A stretch of 64,000 nt of DNA from NCBI GenBank assembly GCA_029210645.1, contig JARGFT010000004.1, positions 50,473 to 114,472 of the forward strand. The letters run 5' to 3'. Below are positions 28,412 to 37,869 of this stretch, one piece after another; the first letter of the stretch is position 1, and every line of letters begins with the position of its first letter. A program made the position numbers and the translations under genes. The DNA comes from Anaerosomatales bacterium (GTDB lineage: Bacteria > Actinomycetota > Coriobacteriia > Anaerosomatales > SLCP01). The notes beneath the pieces are model-generated. The model was not told where the DNA came from and ran no database searches. It was given only the letters and a program-made list of their open reading frames with translations.

Positions 28412-28714
28412 GTGGCCGATGTGGCCACGTACAAGGTGAACGTGTCGTTGCCCGAGGAACTGGTGGGCGAGATCGATGAGACAGCCGCGGAGCTCGGTCT
28501 GACTCGCAGTGGCTTCATCGCGGAGGCGAGCGCGCGATACGTTGCCGACGTGAGGAACCTCAGCGCCGAGGAGCGACGCCGCAGGGACATCGATCGGGCA
28601 CTCGCCACGTTCAGGCGTATCGGCGCGAAGCTACCGCCCGGCGCAGTGGACGAGATGATCGCGCAGGTGCGGCGCGACCGCGACCGGGGTTGGCGCGGGG
28701 AGGCGGAACGATGA
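28412..28714 (+). CDS. Ribbon-helix-helix type II antitoxin (VapB-like)
   Basis: ATYKVNVSLPEELVGEIDETAAELGLTRSGFIAEASARYVADV RHH pattern; ATGA overlap with the following PIN gene. Confidence 0.85.
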   Translation: MADVATYKVNVSLPEELVGEIDETAAELGLTRSGFIAEASARYVADVRNLSAEERRRRDIDRALATFRRIGAKLPPGAVDEMIAQVRRDRDRGWRGEAER

Positions 28715-29124
28715 ACCCGATGGTCGTCGACAGCTCCGTGGCCTTCAAGTGGTTGTCCCCACGCGGTGAAAGCGGCCTCGAACGAGCGGTCGAGCTGCTG
28801 TTGTCTCACCGTGCGGGCGAGCTCACCCTCATGGCACCGGCCTTTCTGCACGTAGAACTCGCCAGCTCCCTGAGGCATTCGAGGTACCTCGACCGGGACG
28901 AGACGATCGCCCTCGTCGGCGCGCTCGGTGAACTCGACATCGAGTTGATCGAGTCGACGCCGACGCGCCTCGTTGCGGCGACCGATCTGTCCTACCGTCA
29001 CGGTATGAGCGTCTACGACGCGCTGTTCCTCGCACTTGCCAAGGAGCTCAGCTGTCCGCTCATCACCGCAGATCGCAAGGCATTCGCCGGCATCGACACG
29101 CCCGTGGAGATCCGGCTGCTCTAG
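28711..29124 (+). CDS. vapC: PIN-domain toxin, VapC-like
   Basis: MVVDSSVAFKWLSP, AFLHVELASSLR, YRHGMSVYDALFLALAKELSCPLITADRKA. Confidence 0.88.
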   Translation: MNPMVVDSSVAFKWLSPRGESGLERAVELLLSHRAGELTLMAPAFLHVELASSLRHSRYLDRDETIALVGALGELDIELIESTPTRLVAATDLSYRHGMSVYDALFLALAKELSCPLITADRKAFAGIDTPVEIRLL

Positions 29125-29145
29125 CGTCGCGCAGCTCACCCTCGC

Positions 29146-30570
29146 TCACGCCCCCGCGCGCAGCCCGGCGACGATCCCCTCGACCGCCTCCGGCGTGCTG
29201 TTTGTGTCCTCGGCGAGAAACGCGATGTCTTCGGGCGTCGGCTCGTAGCCGTCGGGCGCGTGCGCGAGAGCGTTGCGCACGTAGCTGCGGCGCATTCTGC
29301 CGAGGTCCATCTCGGTCGCGCGGATCTGCTCGGGGCGCTCGGGGATGACAATCGACTTCCCCGGCACGTTCTGCCGCGGGTCGCCGGCGCGCACCTCCAC
29401 GCCGCGCTCGCGGGCGAAGTTGAGCTGCGCCCAGTGGTGCTTGCCCGCGCCGGTGTACTCGGTCTCCTGCACCACCACCGTGGCGTCGCGCGGCAGGTCG
29501 CGCGCGAGCGACATCGCCGCCGCCATCGCGGTGTTGCCGGCCGGCCCCCGCTCGAGGCCCTCGAGCTTGGCGAGCGCCTCGGTCACGTAGAAGACCTCGC
29601 CCTGCGAGACGGTGAGGTAGCGGTCCATGTAGCGCAACGAGCGTGCGGCGTTGCGCGGGACGTCAGCGCGATCGGGCCAGGTCGCGAACGGCACGCCGAA
29701 ACCGGTGTGACCGGTCGTGAACGACTTGCGGTTGAAGTCGGTGTCGCTGGCCATGTGTAGGCCGGAGAGGTCCACACTCGCGCTCACGATCTGCGTCTCC
29801 GTCGCACCCGCACGCTTGAGCCCGCGGGCCGTGCCGGTGGTATTGCCGCCACCCGCGTGCGTGATGACGACATGGGTAGGCGGCGCGCCGGTGCGCTCCC
29901 GCATCTCGGTGGCCAGCTCCCAGCCGAGCGTCTCGATCCCCGACACTCCGAAGCTCGAGTAGAGCGAGGCCGCGAAGTAGCCGGTCTCGTCGAGCAGTTC
30001 GAGCATATGGGCGAAGAGCTCCGGGCCCACCGTCATCTGCACGACCTCAGCGCCGAACGCCTCGCAGATCCGCGCCTTCTCGATGATCTCGGGCTGGCCG
30101 AGGTGCGTGCTGTCGAAGGCCTCCTGGCAGATGATGCACGCAAGCGACGCGCGGGCCGCCTGGCTCGCCACCGCTGCCCCGTAGTTCCCCGACGTCGCGG
30201 CGATGACGCCCGCGTAACCCTTCTCGCGAGCGACGTGGATGCTCATCGATGCGCGCCGGTCCTTGAACGAGCCGGCCATGTTGGCGGCTTCGTCCTTCAC
30301 GAAGATGCGCGCGCCGTGACCGGGTTCGGCGTAGGAGCGCACGAGGTCGGTGAGGTTTCGCAGCTCGAGCAGTGGGGTCGACCCCACGCCCACCGCGGCC
30401 TGGATGGCCACGATGTCGTCGAGGGAGTAGCCGTGTGCGGCCATCATCGCCTCGTAGTCGAAAGCGATGGGGCTGCGCTCGAACTCGGCGTAGTCCATGC
30501 CGAGCGCCCGGCGCATGATCTCACCCTTGCGGGCCATGATCGCCTCGGTGCGGCCGGTCACGTCACTCAC
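29146..30570 (-). CDS. ortB: 2-amino-4-oxopentanoate thiolase, beta (PLP) subunit
   Basis: GARIFVKDEAANMAGSFKDRRASMSIHVAREKGYAGVIAATSGNYGAAVASQAAR fold-II PLP signature; preceded by ortA. GTG start 30570 overlaps ortA stop region. Confidence 0.87.
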   Translation of the reverse strand: MSDVTGRTEAIMARKGEIMRRALGMDYAEFERSPIAFDYEAMMAAHGYSLDDIVAIQAAVGVGSTPLLELRNLTDLVRSYAEPGHGARIFVKDEAANMAGSFKDRRASMSIHVAREKGYAGVIAATSGNYGAAVASQAARASLACIICQEAFDSTHLGQPEIIEKARICEAFGAEVVQMTVGPELFAHMLELLDETGYFAASLYSSFGVSGIETLGWELATEMRERTGAPPTHVVITHAGGGNTTGTARGLKRAGATETQIVSASVDLSGLHMASDTDFNRKSFTTGHTGFGVPFATWPDRADVPRNAARSLRYMDRYLTVSQGEVFYVTEALAKLEGLERGPAGNTAMAAAMSLARDLPRDATVVVQETEYTGAGKHHWAQLNFARERGVEVRAGDPRQNVPGKSIVIPERPEQIRATEMDLGRMRRSYVRNALAHAPDGYEPTPEDIAFLAEDTNSTPEAVEGIVAGLRAGA

Positions 30571-30913
30571 CCGCCTTCGGGTCGCCGGGGCCTCCGGCAG
30601 CCGCCGCGCGCCACGCGGCCAAGCGAGCCCGCAGATCACGCCCCACCGCAGCGATCTCGGTTGGTTGCGCACCGAAGGTGTGCGTGTATGCCGGATCGGG
30701 ATCCGAAAGGCGCCCGCGCACGATGCGGCCTGTCATCGTCTCGACCTCGCACTCATCGCCGGGTGCAGTCTCGCCCAGCGCGAACCCCTTGACCCAGACG
30801 AGCAGCGGCTTGCCCGCTGTCTCCTCGGGCAGGTTCGCGGCGCGGTCGGCTGGCTCGAGCAGGACACGCTCGACCTCGACCCACTGACCGGTGCGGCAGC
30901 GGTCCGCAGACAT
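30563..30913 (-). CDS. ortA: 2-amino-4-oxopentanoate thiolase, alpha subunit
   Basis: GQWVEVERVLLEPADRAANLPEETAGKPLLVWVKGFALGETAPGDECEVETMTGRIVRGRLSDPDPAYTHTFG; position before ortB. Confidence 0.85.
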   Translation of the reverse strand: MSADRCRTGQWVEVERVLLEPADRAANLPEETAGKPLLVWVKGFALGETAPGDECEVETMTGRIVRGRLSDPDPAYTHTFGAQPTEIAAVGRDLRARLAAWRAAAAGGPGDPKAGE

Positions 30914-30931
30914 ATCGCTCTCCTTCCGGCG

Positions 30932-31945
30932 TCAGGCGGTCGGTGCCCAGAACCTCGGCAGCGGCAGGTCCACGACCGTGAGCAGCCCGGCGGGCGCATC
31001 GACGATAAGCGGGACGTAGTTGCCTGTGCTCGCGTAGGTGCCGATACCACCGGGGATCTCGGGCGTGTTGGCCATGTTGACCTCGGGGTCGCCGATCACG
31101 CGGATGTAGTCGCCGGTGTCCACGCCCTCCAGGTGCGGGTGGATCTGCTGCGGGTGCACGAGTTCGATTTTGAGTTCACCCTCGCTGTAGCCCCGGCCGA
31201 TGTGACGGCAGCCCGCTACGTCTCCGGGTGCCACGTGCACGTGCGGAGTCGAACGCTCCACCGTGCTGACGATGGGCTCGCGGGTCTCGACGATCTCGTC
31301 GATCTCCCAGCCGAGCGCACGCGCGATGAGATGGATCGACTCCTGGAACCCGATGTGGCCGACGATCGTCCCGTCAGCGACTCCCCGCTCGAACTCCTCG
31401 ACCGTCGTCCCGACTCCCTGGCTCGCCATCACGGTGGGCCCGAAGGGCGAGAGGTCGTTCACGCGCCGTGCTTCGATGCGATCGACCCGCAGGCAGACCG
31501 AGGTCCACATCACGATGAGCGCGTCGAGGATGAAGCCCGGGTTGATGCCGGTTCCGAGCACCGAGACGCCACGCTCGCGGGCGAGTGCGTCGACACGGTC
31601 GGCCCAGGCAGCGTCGGTCGCCCACGGGTACGCGAGCGTCTCGGCGATACACAGGACGTTTGCCCCGGAGCGGATGGCCGGCTCGACCTGGTCGGTGATC
31701 TCGTGCAGGTTGCTCTGGGTACAGATGCAGACCACGTCCGGCTTCGCGGCCAGCACCGCATCGGAGTCGGTGGTCATGCGGACGTCGCACTCGCAGTCGC
31801 CGAGCAGCTCGCCGACGGTCTTGCCTTCCTTGGCAGGGTTCGTGACGATCGCACCGACAAGCTCGACGTCCCCGGGGCGGTCGAGCAGGAACCTGAGCAG
31901 CCCCTGCCCCATCATGCCCGTACCCCACACGGCAACCCTGATCAT
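30932..31945 (-). CDS. ord: 2,4-diaminopentanoate dehydrogenase
   Basis: MIRVAVWGTGMMGQGLLRFLLDRPGDVELVGAIVTNPAKEGKTVGELLG; DapB-like N-terminal Rossmann; cluster context. Confidence 0.87.
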   Translation of the reverse strand: MIRVAVWGTGMMGQGLLRFLLDRPGDVELVGAIVTNPAKEGKTVGELLGDCECDVRMTTDSDAVLAAKPDVVCICTQSNLHEITDQVEPAIRSGANVLCIAETLAYPWATDAAWADRVDALARERGVSVLGTGINPGFILDALIVMWTSVCLRVDRIEARRVNDLSPFGPTVMASQGVGTTVEEFERGVADGTIVGHIGFQESIHLIARALGWEIDEIVETREPIVSTVERSTPHVHVAPGDVAGCRHIGRGYSEGELKIELVHPQQIHPHLEGVDTGDYIRVIGDPEVNMANTPEIPGGIGTYASTGNYVPLIVDAPAGLLTVVDLPLPRFWAPTA

Positions 31946-32039
31946 GCGCGCTCCTTCCGATGGCGTATGCAGAATGCGTGGTATCTCATGCAACAATACC
32001 GTTCGCGGAGCCGGTGCGCGAGAGGTTGCGGGTGCGTTC

Positions 32040-32420
32040 CTACGACTTCTCGTCGTCGCCCGCTGACGCCTCGGAAGTGTCGGGGGGTGGCGGCGCGGGA
32101 TCGGATGCCTTCGGCGTCCGCCCGGCGATCGCTTCGCTGAAGCGCTTGAGCCCCTCGGCAAACTCGCCCGCGGCCTTCTCGGCGGTGCGCCCCGCGTCCT
32201 TCAGGGCCGGCTTGGCCTCGTCCCACGCGACCTTCATCGCTTCCCCGGCACGCTCGGCGGCACGCTCGGCAGACTCGAGCGCCTCCTCGAGCACGCCACG
32301 GTCCGGCTCTGCCTCGTAGATACCCGAGAGCATCGCAGCATCGTGACCGTTGACACACCCGCCGCTCTCGGTGACCCATACGTACGCATTGCACCCGTCA
32401 CACCATCCGGCCTTCGGCAT
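32040..32420 (-). CDS. Hypothetical small protein with N-terminal CxxC/Cys-His zinc-ribbon-like motif and helical tail
   Basis: MPKAGWCDGCNAYVWVTESGGCVNGHDAAML then a charged helical region. Confidence 0.6.
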   Translation of the reverse strand: MPKAGWCDGCNAYVWVTESGGCVNGHDAAMLSGIYEAEPDRGVLEEALESAERAAERAGEAMKVAWDEAKPALKDAGRTAEKAAGEFAEGLKRFSEAIAGRTPKASDPAPPPPDTSEASAGDDEKS

Positions 32421-32630
32421 CTGTGTGCACCCCCCTCTCGAACGGAGCCCCGGGGGGCCTCTCTCGTTCTTACCCGTTGTGGAGATGGTGTGTGAGCGGC
32501 CTTACCAGCGGGTTTGGCCTGGGGTTTGCATCTGTTTCGTGCTAGACTGTCACATTGGATTCGCCCGTGAACGCCCGGGGTAGGCGATACGGAGCGCGGG
32601 AGCATCCTTTACCGGCACGGAAGGCGCGGA

Positions 32631-33914
32631 ATGACGGCACGGACCGGCTCTTCGTTCGCATATCGCACGTGCTCGCTGATGCTTGCAGCGGTGCTGCTCC
32701 TTGCCGCACCGGCAGCGGCCCTGGCCGAGACGACCTCGACGCCCACTCCTCAGCCCGCTCCCTCACCGGCCCCGGCTCCTTCGCCGACGCCCTCCCCGCA
32801 GGCTCCTCCCCCGCAGCAGACGCCGCGAACACCGCCGGCCGACGATGAGCCCGCCGTCGAGGTTCCCGTGGATCCCGAGACCGAACGGTTCCGCGAGGAG
32901 CTGGCTCGCCGCCAGGCACTGCTCGACGAGTTCCTTGCCCAGCTCGACGCGCTCGACCGCGAGCTCGCCATCGCTGCCGAACAGTACAACGCGGCCGTCG
33001 AACGCCTCAACGCCACCAAGCAGCGTGTCTCGGTCGCACAGGAAGACCTCGTCAACGCCGAGCAGGCCTACGAACTGCAAAACGAACTCCTCGGCAAGCG
33101 GGCAACGAGCATCTACAAGCTCGGGTCGTTCGCCGCGATCGAGCTCGTCCTCGAAGCCAAGTCGCTCTCCGACTTCCTCTCACGCCTGAAGTTCATGAAC
33201 ACGCTGGGCATGGCTGACGCGGAGGTCGCCAAGAGCCTGCTCGCTCAGAAGGAGCTCGTCGAGGAGACGGCGTCACGACTGGAGAACGCCGAGCACGAAG
33301 CCGAGGCTCTCGAGTTCGAGCTGCGCGCGCGCCAGATCGAGATCATGCTGCGTATCCAGGACCGCCAGCAGATGATGGCCGAGGCGCAGGGCGACCTGCT
33401 CGAACTTCTCGACAGCGAAGCGGCGCGTCGCCAGCGAGAGGAAAGCGCACTGCTCCGGCAGATCCTCTCGGGCGCCTCGCAGGCCGGCATCGTCATCGAG
33501 ACCGGTTCGCCGATCGAGACCGCACTTGCGTACCACGGCGTCCCCTACCTCTGGGGAGGCGAGTCGCCGGCTGGCTTCGACTGCTCGGGTCTCGTGCTCT
33601 ACGTCTTCCGCCAGCACGGAGTGAACCTGCCACACTACTCGGGTAGCCAGTTCCTCCTCGGCCAGAAGATCGCGCCCGCGGCCCTGCAACCCGGCGACGT
33701 CGTCTTCTTCGGCTCGCCCATCTACCACGTGGGCATCTACATGGGTGCTGACTACTTCATCCACGCTCCGAGGACCGGTGATTTCGTCAAGATCTCCCGG
33801 CTCTCGGCACGCAGAGACTACGCCGGTGCGCGCCGCTACAACTGGATTCCGCGCATCGACCCGCCTCAGGGCGTCGGCGACACCGGGCCGCTCGCCTCGG
33901 TGGGGCGCTGGTAG
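32631..33914 (+). CDS. Secreted coiled-coil NlpC/P60 peptidoglycan endopeptidase
   Basis: Signal peptide; Pro-rich linker; coiled coil; GVPYLWGGESPAGFDCSGLVLYVFRQHGVNLPHYSGSQ...LQPGDVVFFG...HVGIYMG. Confidence 0.88.
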   Translation: MTARTGSSFAYRTCSLMLAAVLLLAAPAAALAETTSTPTPQPAPSPAPAPSPTPSPQAPPPQQTPRTPPADDEPAVEVPVDPETERFREELARRQALLDEFLAQLDALDRELAIAAEQYNAAVERLNATKQRVSVAQEDLVNAEQAYELQNELLGKRATSIYKLGSFAAIELVLEAKSLSDFLSRLKFMNTLGMADAEVAKSLLAQKELVEETASRLENAEHEAEALEFELRARQIEIMLRIQDRQQMMAEAQGDLLELLDSEAARRQREESALLRQILSGASQAGIVIETGSPIETALAYHGVPYLWGGESPAGFDCSGLVLYVFRQHGVNLPHYSGSQFLLGQKIAPAALQPGDVVFFGSPIYHVGIYMGADYFIHAPRTGDFVKISRLSARRDYAGARRYNWIPRIDPPQGVGDTGPLASVGRW

Positions 33915-34056
33915 TAGGCCCCACAGACACGTTGCTTCTTGGCTGGAAGGTGCCAGCGCGCCCGTCGCTCTGGTATCGTCGTTCTACGTGCGGAGTCGAT
34001 GAGTTCCGATAACGGGTGAGGTGCGGGGGCGCCGAGCTCGCGAGGGGGAAGATCGA

Positions 34057-35499
34057 ATGCGCGACCTCGTGTTCGCCGCAATCAATGCTGCACTCGTCAA
34101 GGGTGCCCGCTACGCCGATGCCCGCATCGTCGACTCGCGGGAGCAGAAGGTCTCGGTCTCCGACGGTCGCGTGGAGGCCATCGAGTCGGGCGAATCGTTC
34201 GGAATCGGGGTCAGGGTCATCGCCGACGGGTCGTGGGGGTTCGCCTCCTCGGCCGCGGTGACCACCGAAGCCGCCGAACAACTCGGGCGCCAGGCGGTCG
34301 CCATAGCACGGGCAAGCGCGCTCGTCGCAGGAGCTCCTGTCAACCTCGCTGACGTCGGAACCTTCGACACGCGGTGGGACGGACCGTGCGAGGTCGATCC
34401 GTTCGCGGTGTCGCTGGAGGAGAAGATCGCGCTGCTCCTCGAGGCGGACGAGGCCATGCGTGCCGAGGATGCCGTCAAGCTCACCAAGTCCCACCTCGGG
34501 TTCTTCCGGGCACACAAGTGCTTCGGATCCTCAGAGGGCAGCTACATCGAGCAGACGTACACGGAGTCCGGCGGGGGAATCACCGCGGTCGCGGTCGCCG
34601 GCGGCGAGGTGCTCACCCGCTCCTATCCCAACTCGCACGGGGGCAACTGGCTCCAGGGTGGCTACGAGGTCATCCGCAGCTTCGACCTGGCCGGCCAGGC
34701 ACCGCGCGTTGCCGAGGAGGCAGCGGCGCTTCTGTCCGCGGCGCCGTGCCCGCCGGGTGTGACCGATCTGATCATCGACGGCAGCCAACTCGGCCTGCAG
34801 GTGCACGAGTCCATCGGACACCCGACCGAGCTCGACCGGGTGCTCGGAGACGAGGCCGCGTTCGCGGGAACGTCCTTCCTCGGTGTGAGGGACCTCGGAC
34901 AGCTCCGGTACGGCTCCGAGCACGTCACCGTGACGGCGGACGCGACCGTCGCCGGCTCGATCGGCAGCTTCGGCTTCGATGACGAAGGGGTTCCCGCCCA
35001 GCGCGACCATCTCATCACCGACGGGGCTCTCACCGGCTTCCTCACGTCGCGTGAAAGCGCGCGCGCGATCTCGCGGACGAGCAACGGGTGCATGCGGGCC
35101 GATGGCTGGAACCGCATCCCGCTCATCCGCATGACGACCGTGTCCCTCGAGCCCGGCGAGTGGTCGCTCGATGATCTCATCGCGGACACGGACGACGGGC
35201 TCTACGTCGAGACCAACAGCTCCTGGTCGATCGATGACAAGCGCCTCAACTTCCAGTTCGCCTGCGAGATCGGCTGGGAGATCAAGGACGGGGAGCGAAC
35301 CCGCATGGTGAAGAACCCCAACTATACCGGCATCACGCCGAAGTTCTGGAACTCCTGTGACGCGGTCTGCTCTCGAGATCACTGGCAGGTCTGGGGGCTG
35401 CCGAACTGCGGGAAGGGTGAGCCCATGCAGGTCGCCCACGTCGCTCACGGGGCTTCTCCGGCACGCTTCCGTGGCATCCGGGTGGGGGTGGGACGATGA
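34057..35499 (+). CDS. tldD: Metalloprotease TldD
   Basis: HESIGHPTELDRVLGDEAAFAG (HExxxH) and typical TldD C-terminus. Confidence 0.9.
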   Translation: MRDLVFAAINAALVKGARYADARIVDSREQKVSVSDGRVEAIESGESFGIGVRVIADGSWGFASSAAVTTEAAEQLGRQAVAIARASALVAGAPVNLADVGTFDTRWDGPCEVDPFAVSLEEKIALLLEADEAMRAEDAVKLTKSHLGFFRAHKCFGSSEGSYIEQTYTESGGGITAVAVAGGEVLTRSYPNSHGGNWLQGGYEVIRSFDLAGQAPRVAEEAAALLSAAPCPPGVTDLIIDGSQLGLQVHESIGHPTELDRVLGDEAAFAGTSFLGVRDLGQLRYGSEHVTVTADATVAGSIGSFGFDDEGVPAQRDHLITDGALTGFLTSRESARAISRTSNGCMRADGWNRIPLIRMTTVSLEPGEWSLDDLIADTDDGLYVETNSSWSIDDKRLNFQFACEIGWEIKDGERTRMVKNPNYTGITPKFWNSCDAVCSRDHWQVWGLPNCGKGEPMQVAHVAHGASPARFRGIRVGVGR

Positions 35500-36839
35500 A
35501 CAGGCTTACCGCCGATCAGGCCCGGCAGCTCGCGGCACGTGTGGTCGCCCTCACGCAGGCAGACGCCGCCGAGACGCTGGTTATCTCGGCAGACGACTCG
35601 CTCACGCGATTCGCCGACAACAGGATCCACCAGAACGTGACGGAGACCGACACACGTGTCTCGGTGCGGGCGGTCCTGGGGAATCGCCAGGGGGTCGCAT
35701 CGACCAATCGCCTCGACGACGAGTCGCTGGCCGGATGCTGTGCCGATGCGGTCGCGGCCGCATCGGCAGCACCTGCCGATCCTGAGTTCCCCGGACTGCC
35801 TTCGCCGGTTCCGGTGCAAACCCCGGTCCGGGCAGCGGAAGCGGCAGCCGGATTCGGGCCGGAACAGCGGGCCGAGGTGGCGCTCGGCATCGTCAGGCAA
35901 TGCTCCTCGCGGCTCATCCAGGCCGCAGGCGGCGTTGCTTCCACGCTGCAGACGGTCGCGATCGGCAACTCGCTCGGCGTGGACGTCGGGATGGAGACGA
36001 CCTCTGTTCGGGCCACCGTGCTCGCACAGAGCGACCGGGGCGGATCGGGATGGGCGTCGTTCTTCGGACCCGACCCCGCCGGGCTGGTCGCAGACGCTCT
36101 CGGCGACGAGGCGGCGACGCTCGCTCAGCGCTCGGAGTACCCCGCCGACCTCGAGCCGGGCTCCTACACGGTCGTCCTCGCACCCGAAGCGGTCGCCGAC
36201 ATCGTCGACTTCCTCGGCTACCTCGGCTTCTCGGCGCGCTCCTTCGAGGAGGGTCGCTCGTTCCTCAGTGGCAACCTCGAAAAGCGCATCATGTCCGAGC
36301 TCGTGACCATCTCCGACAACGCGTGTGCTCCCGAGTCATTCGGGCTCGTCTTCGACTACGAGGGCATGCCCAAGCGGCGGGTGCCGCTGATCGAGAACGG
36401 GGTCGCGACAAGTGTGGTCACCGACTCCTACTGGGCTGCCAGGACAGGGCGGGAGAACACCGGACACGCGCTTCCCGCCCCCAACGCGTTCGGCCCGATG
36501 ACCCTCGACCTGATGATGGGTGCGGGGGACTCGACCCTCGATGAGATCATCGGATCGGTCGAACGCGGCGTGTACGTCACCCGCTTCCACTACGTGAACG
36601 CCGAGGACCCCGTTCCGGTCACCCTCACCGGCATGACCCGCGACGGCACCTTCCTCATCGAGGACGGCGCGCTTGCCACACCGCTGAAGAACCAGCGCTT
36701 CACCCAGGGGGCTGTGGCCGCGCTGAACGCCGTGAAGGGCGTGACCAGCGAGCGCGCGTTCTTCGACGTGATGCTGGGCTCGGCCCTCGTCCCCGGACTG
36801 CTCATCGACGGCTGGGAGTTCACCGGCCAGACCGGCTGA
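35496..36839 (+). CDS. tldE: TldE/PmbA-like protein
   Basis: TldE fold: RFADNRIHQNVTETDTRVSVRAVLGNRQGVASTNRLDDESL; overlaps tldD stop (ATGA). Confidence 0.88.
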   Translation: MNRLTADQARQLAARVVALTQADAAETLVISADDSLTRFADNRIHQNVTETDTRVSVRAVLGNRQGVASTNRLDDESLAGCCADAVAAASAAPADPEFPGLPSPVPVQTPVRAAEAAAGFGPEQRAEVALGIVRQCSSRLIQAAGGVASTLQTVAIGNSLGVDVGMETTSVRATVLAQSDRGGSGWASFFGPDPAGLVADALGDEAATLAQRSEYPADLEPGSYTVVLAPEAVADIVDFLGYLGFSARSFEEGRSFLSGNLEKRIMSELVTISDNACAPESFGLVFDYEGMPKRRVPLIENGVATSVVTDSYWAARTGRENTGHALPAPNAFGPMTLDLMMGAGDSTLDEIIGSVERGVYVTRFHYVNAEDPVPVTLTGMTRDGTFLIEDGALATPLKNQRFTQGAVAALNAVKGVTSERAFFDVMLGSALVPGLLIDGWEFTGQTG

Positions 36840-36874
36840 GCGCCACCCGCCTGATCGCATCCCGGACAAGACCT

Positions 36875-36900
36875 GGGCCCCGGCGATCCCGCCGGGGCCC
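36875..36900. terminator. Perfect GC-rich hairpin between convergent tldE and V-ATPase D
   Basis: GGGCCCCGGC-GATCCC-GCCGGGGCCC, 10-bp arms, 6-nt loop; no T-tract. Confidence 0.6.
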
Positions 36901-37049
36901 GTCTGAGGAACAGCCCGCCCTGTGGAGGGGCGCCACGGGGGCCGCTACCGGTCAGGAGAACAGCTGTCCATTCCTGACACTCACTACATCGGCATGCGCG
37001 AGCCCCGACTTGAGCCGCAGACATGGGTGCAACGCACGATCTCACGGCG

Positions 37050-37679
37050 CTACTGCTGCTGCGCCTCGATCATCTCCTTGACCTTCATCAGGCGTGTGAG
37101 GTTGCTGCGCTCGGCCTCGTCGAGCTTCATCCCGATGTCGCGGATGGTCTCGTCGAGCTGCGGGATGAGCACGTACTCGAGCGCGTTCACCCGCCGGCGC
37201 GTGCGTTCGATCTCCGCAGCGAGCAACTCGATGGCCTTCTCGCGCTCGGCGAGTTCGATCAGGCGCGGAGCGAGGGCCGCGAGGCCGTCCAGCGCGCTGT
37301 CGAGCACGATCGGCGTGGTGACGAGCGAGTACCCGCCCGGTACCGGCAGCTCGCCGAGGGTGAAGTGCGGCATGCGCACGCTCATCACGTTGCGCTCGCT
37401 CACCTCGATCAGGTCTTCCGGGTGTCCGCTCGCGAGCGCGGCGGCCAGCGACGCGCTCCCCGACTCGGCACGCGCGATCGCGAACGTCCCGTACGCAGCA
37501 AAGAGCTCCCGCTCGACCTTCTTGCGCATCGAGCGGCTCTCGCCGATCCGGGCAAGGAACTCCTTCATGAGCTCGTCGAGCTTGTCCTTGAGCAGCTTGT
37601 GGCCGCGCTGGGCCACCTGCCGGCGCCGGCGCAGCTTGAGCAGTTCCATGCGGTTCGGGTTCACGCGCAGCGCCGGCAC
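37050..37679 (-). CDS. atpD: V-type ATP synthase subunit D
   Basis: RVNPNRMELLKLRRRRQVAQRGHKLLKDKLDELMKEF; ...ERTRRRVNALEYVLIPQL. Confidence 0.92.
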   Translation of the reverse strand: MPALRVNPNRMELLKLRRRRQVAQRGHKLLKDKLDELMKEFLARIGESRSMRKKVERELFAAYGTFAIARAESGSASLAAALASGHPEDLIEVSERNVMSVRMPHFTLGELPVPGGYSLVTTPIVLDSALDGLAALAPRLIELAEREKAIELLAAEIERTRRRVNALEYVLIPQLDETIRDIGMKLDEAERSNLTRLMKVKEMIEAQQQ

Positions 37680-37680
37680 G

Positions 37681-37869
37681 CTAGCTCACCCACTTCCAGA
37701 ACGCGAACGCGACGACCGCGATCACCGCGGCCACGTTGACCGCCCTCAGGGCGACGACGGCGCGTGAGGGCTGCACGCCCATGCCCGAAAGCGCCCGCGC
37801 TCCGACGAGCTGCAGCGCGATGAGCGCGAGCAGCAGCGCCCCTACCGCTATCCACATGACGGTTGTCAC
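37681..37869 (-). CDS. Small two-TM membrane protein inside V-ATPase operon
   Basis: 62 aa (V/M)[65 protein letters not shown] overlap with atpB stop, ends 1 bp before atpD start. Confidence 0.75.
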   Translation of the reverse strand: MTTVMWIAVGALLLALIALQLVGARALSGMGVQPSRAVVALRAVNVAAVIAVVAFAFWKWVS

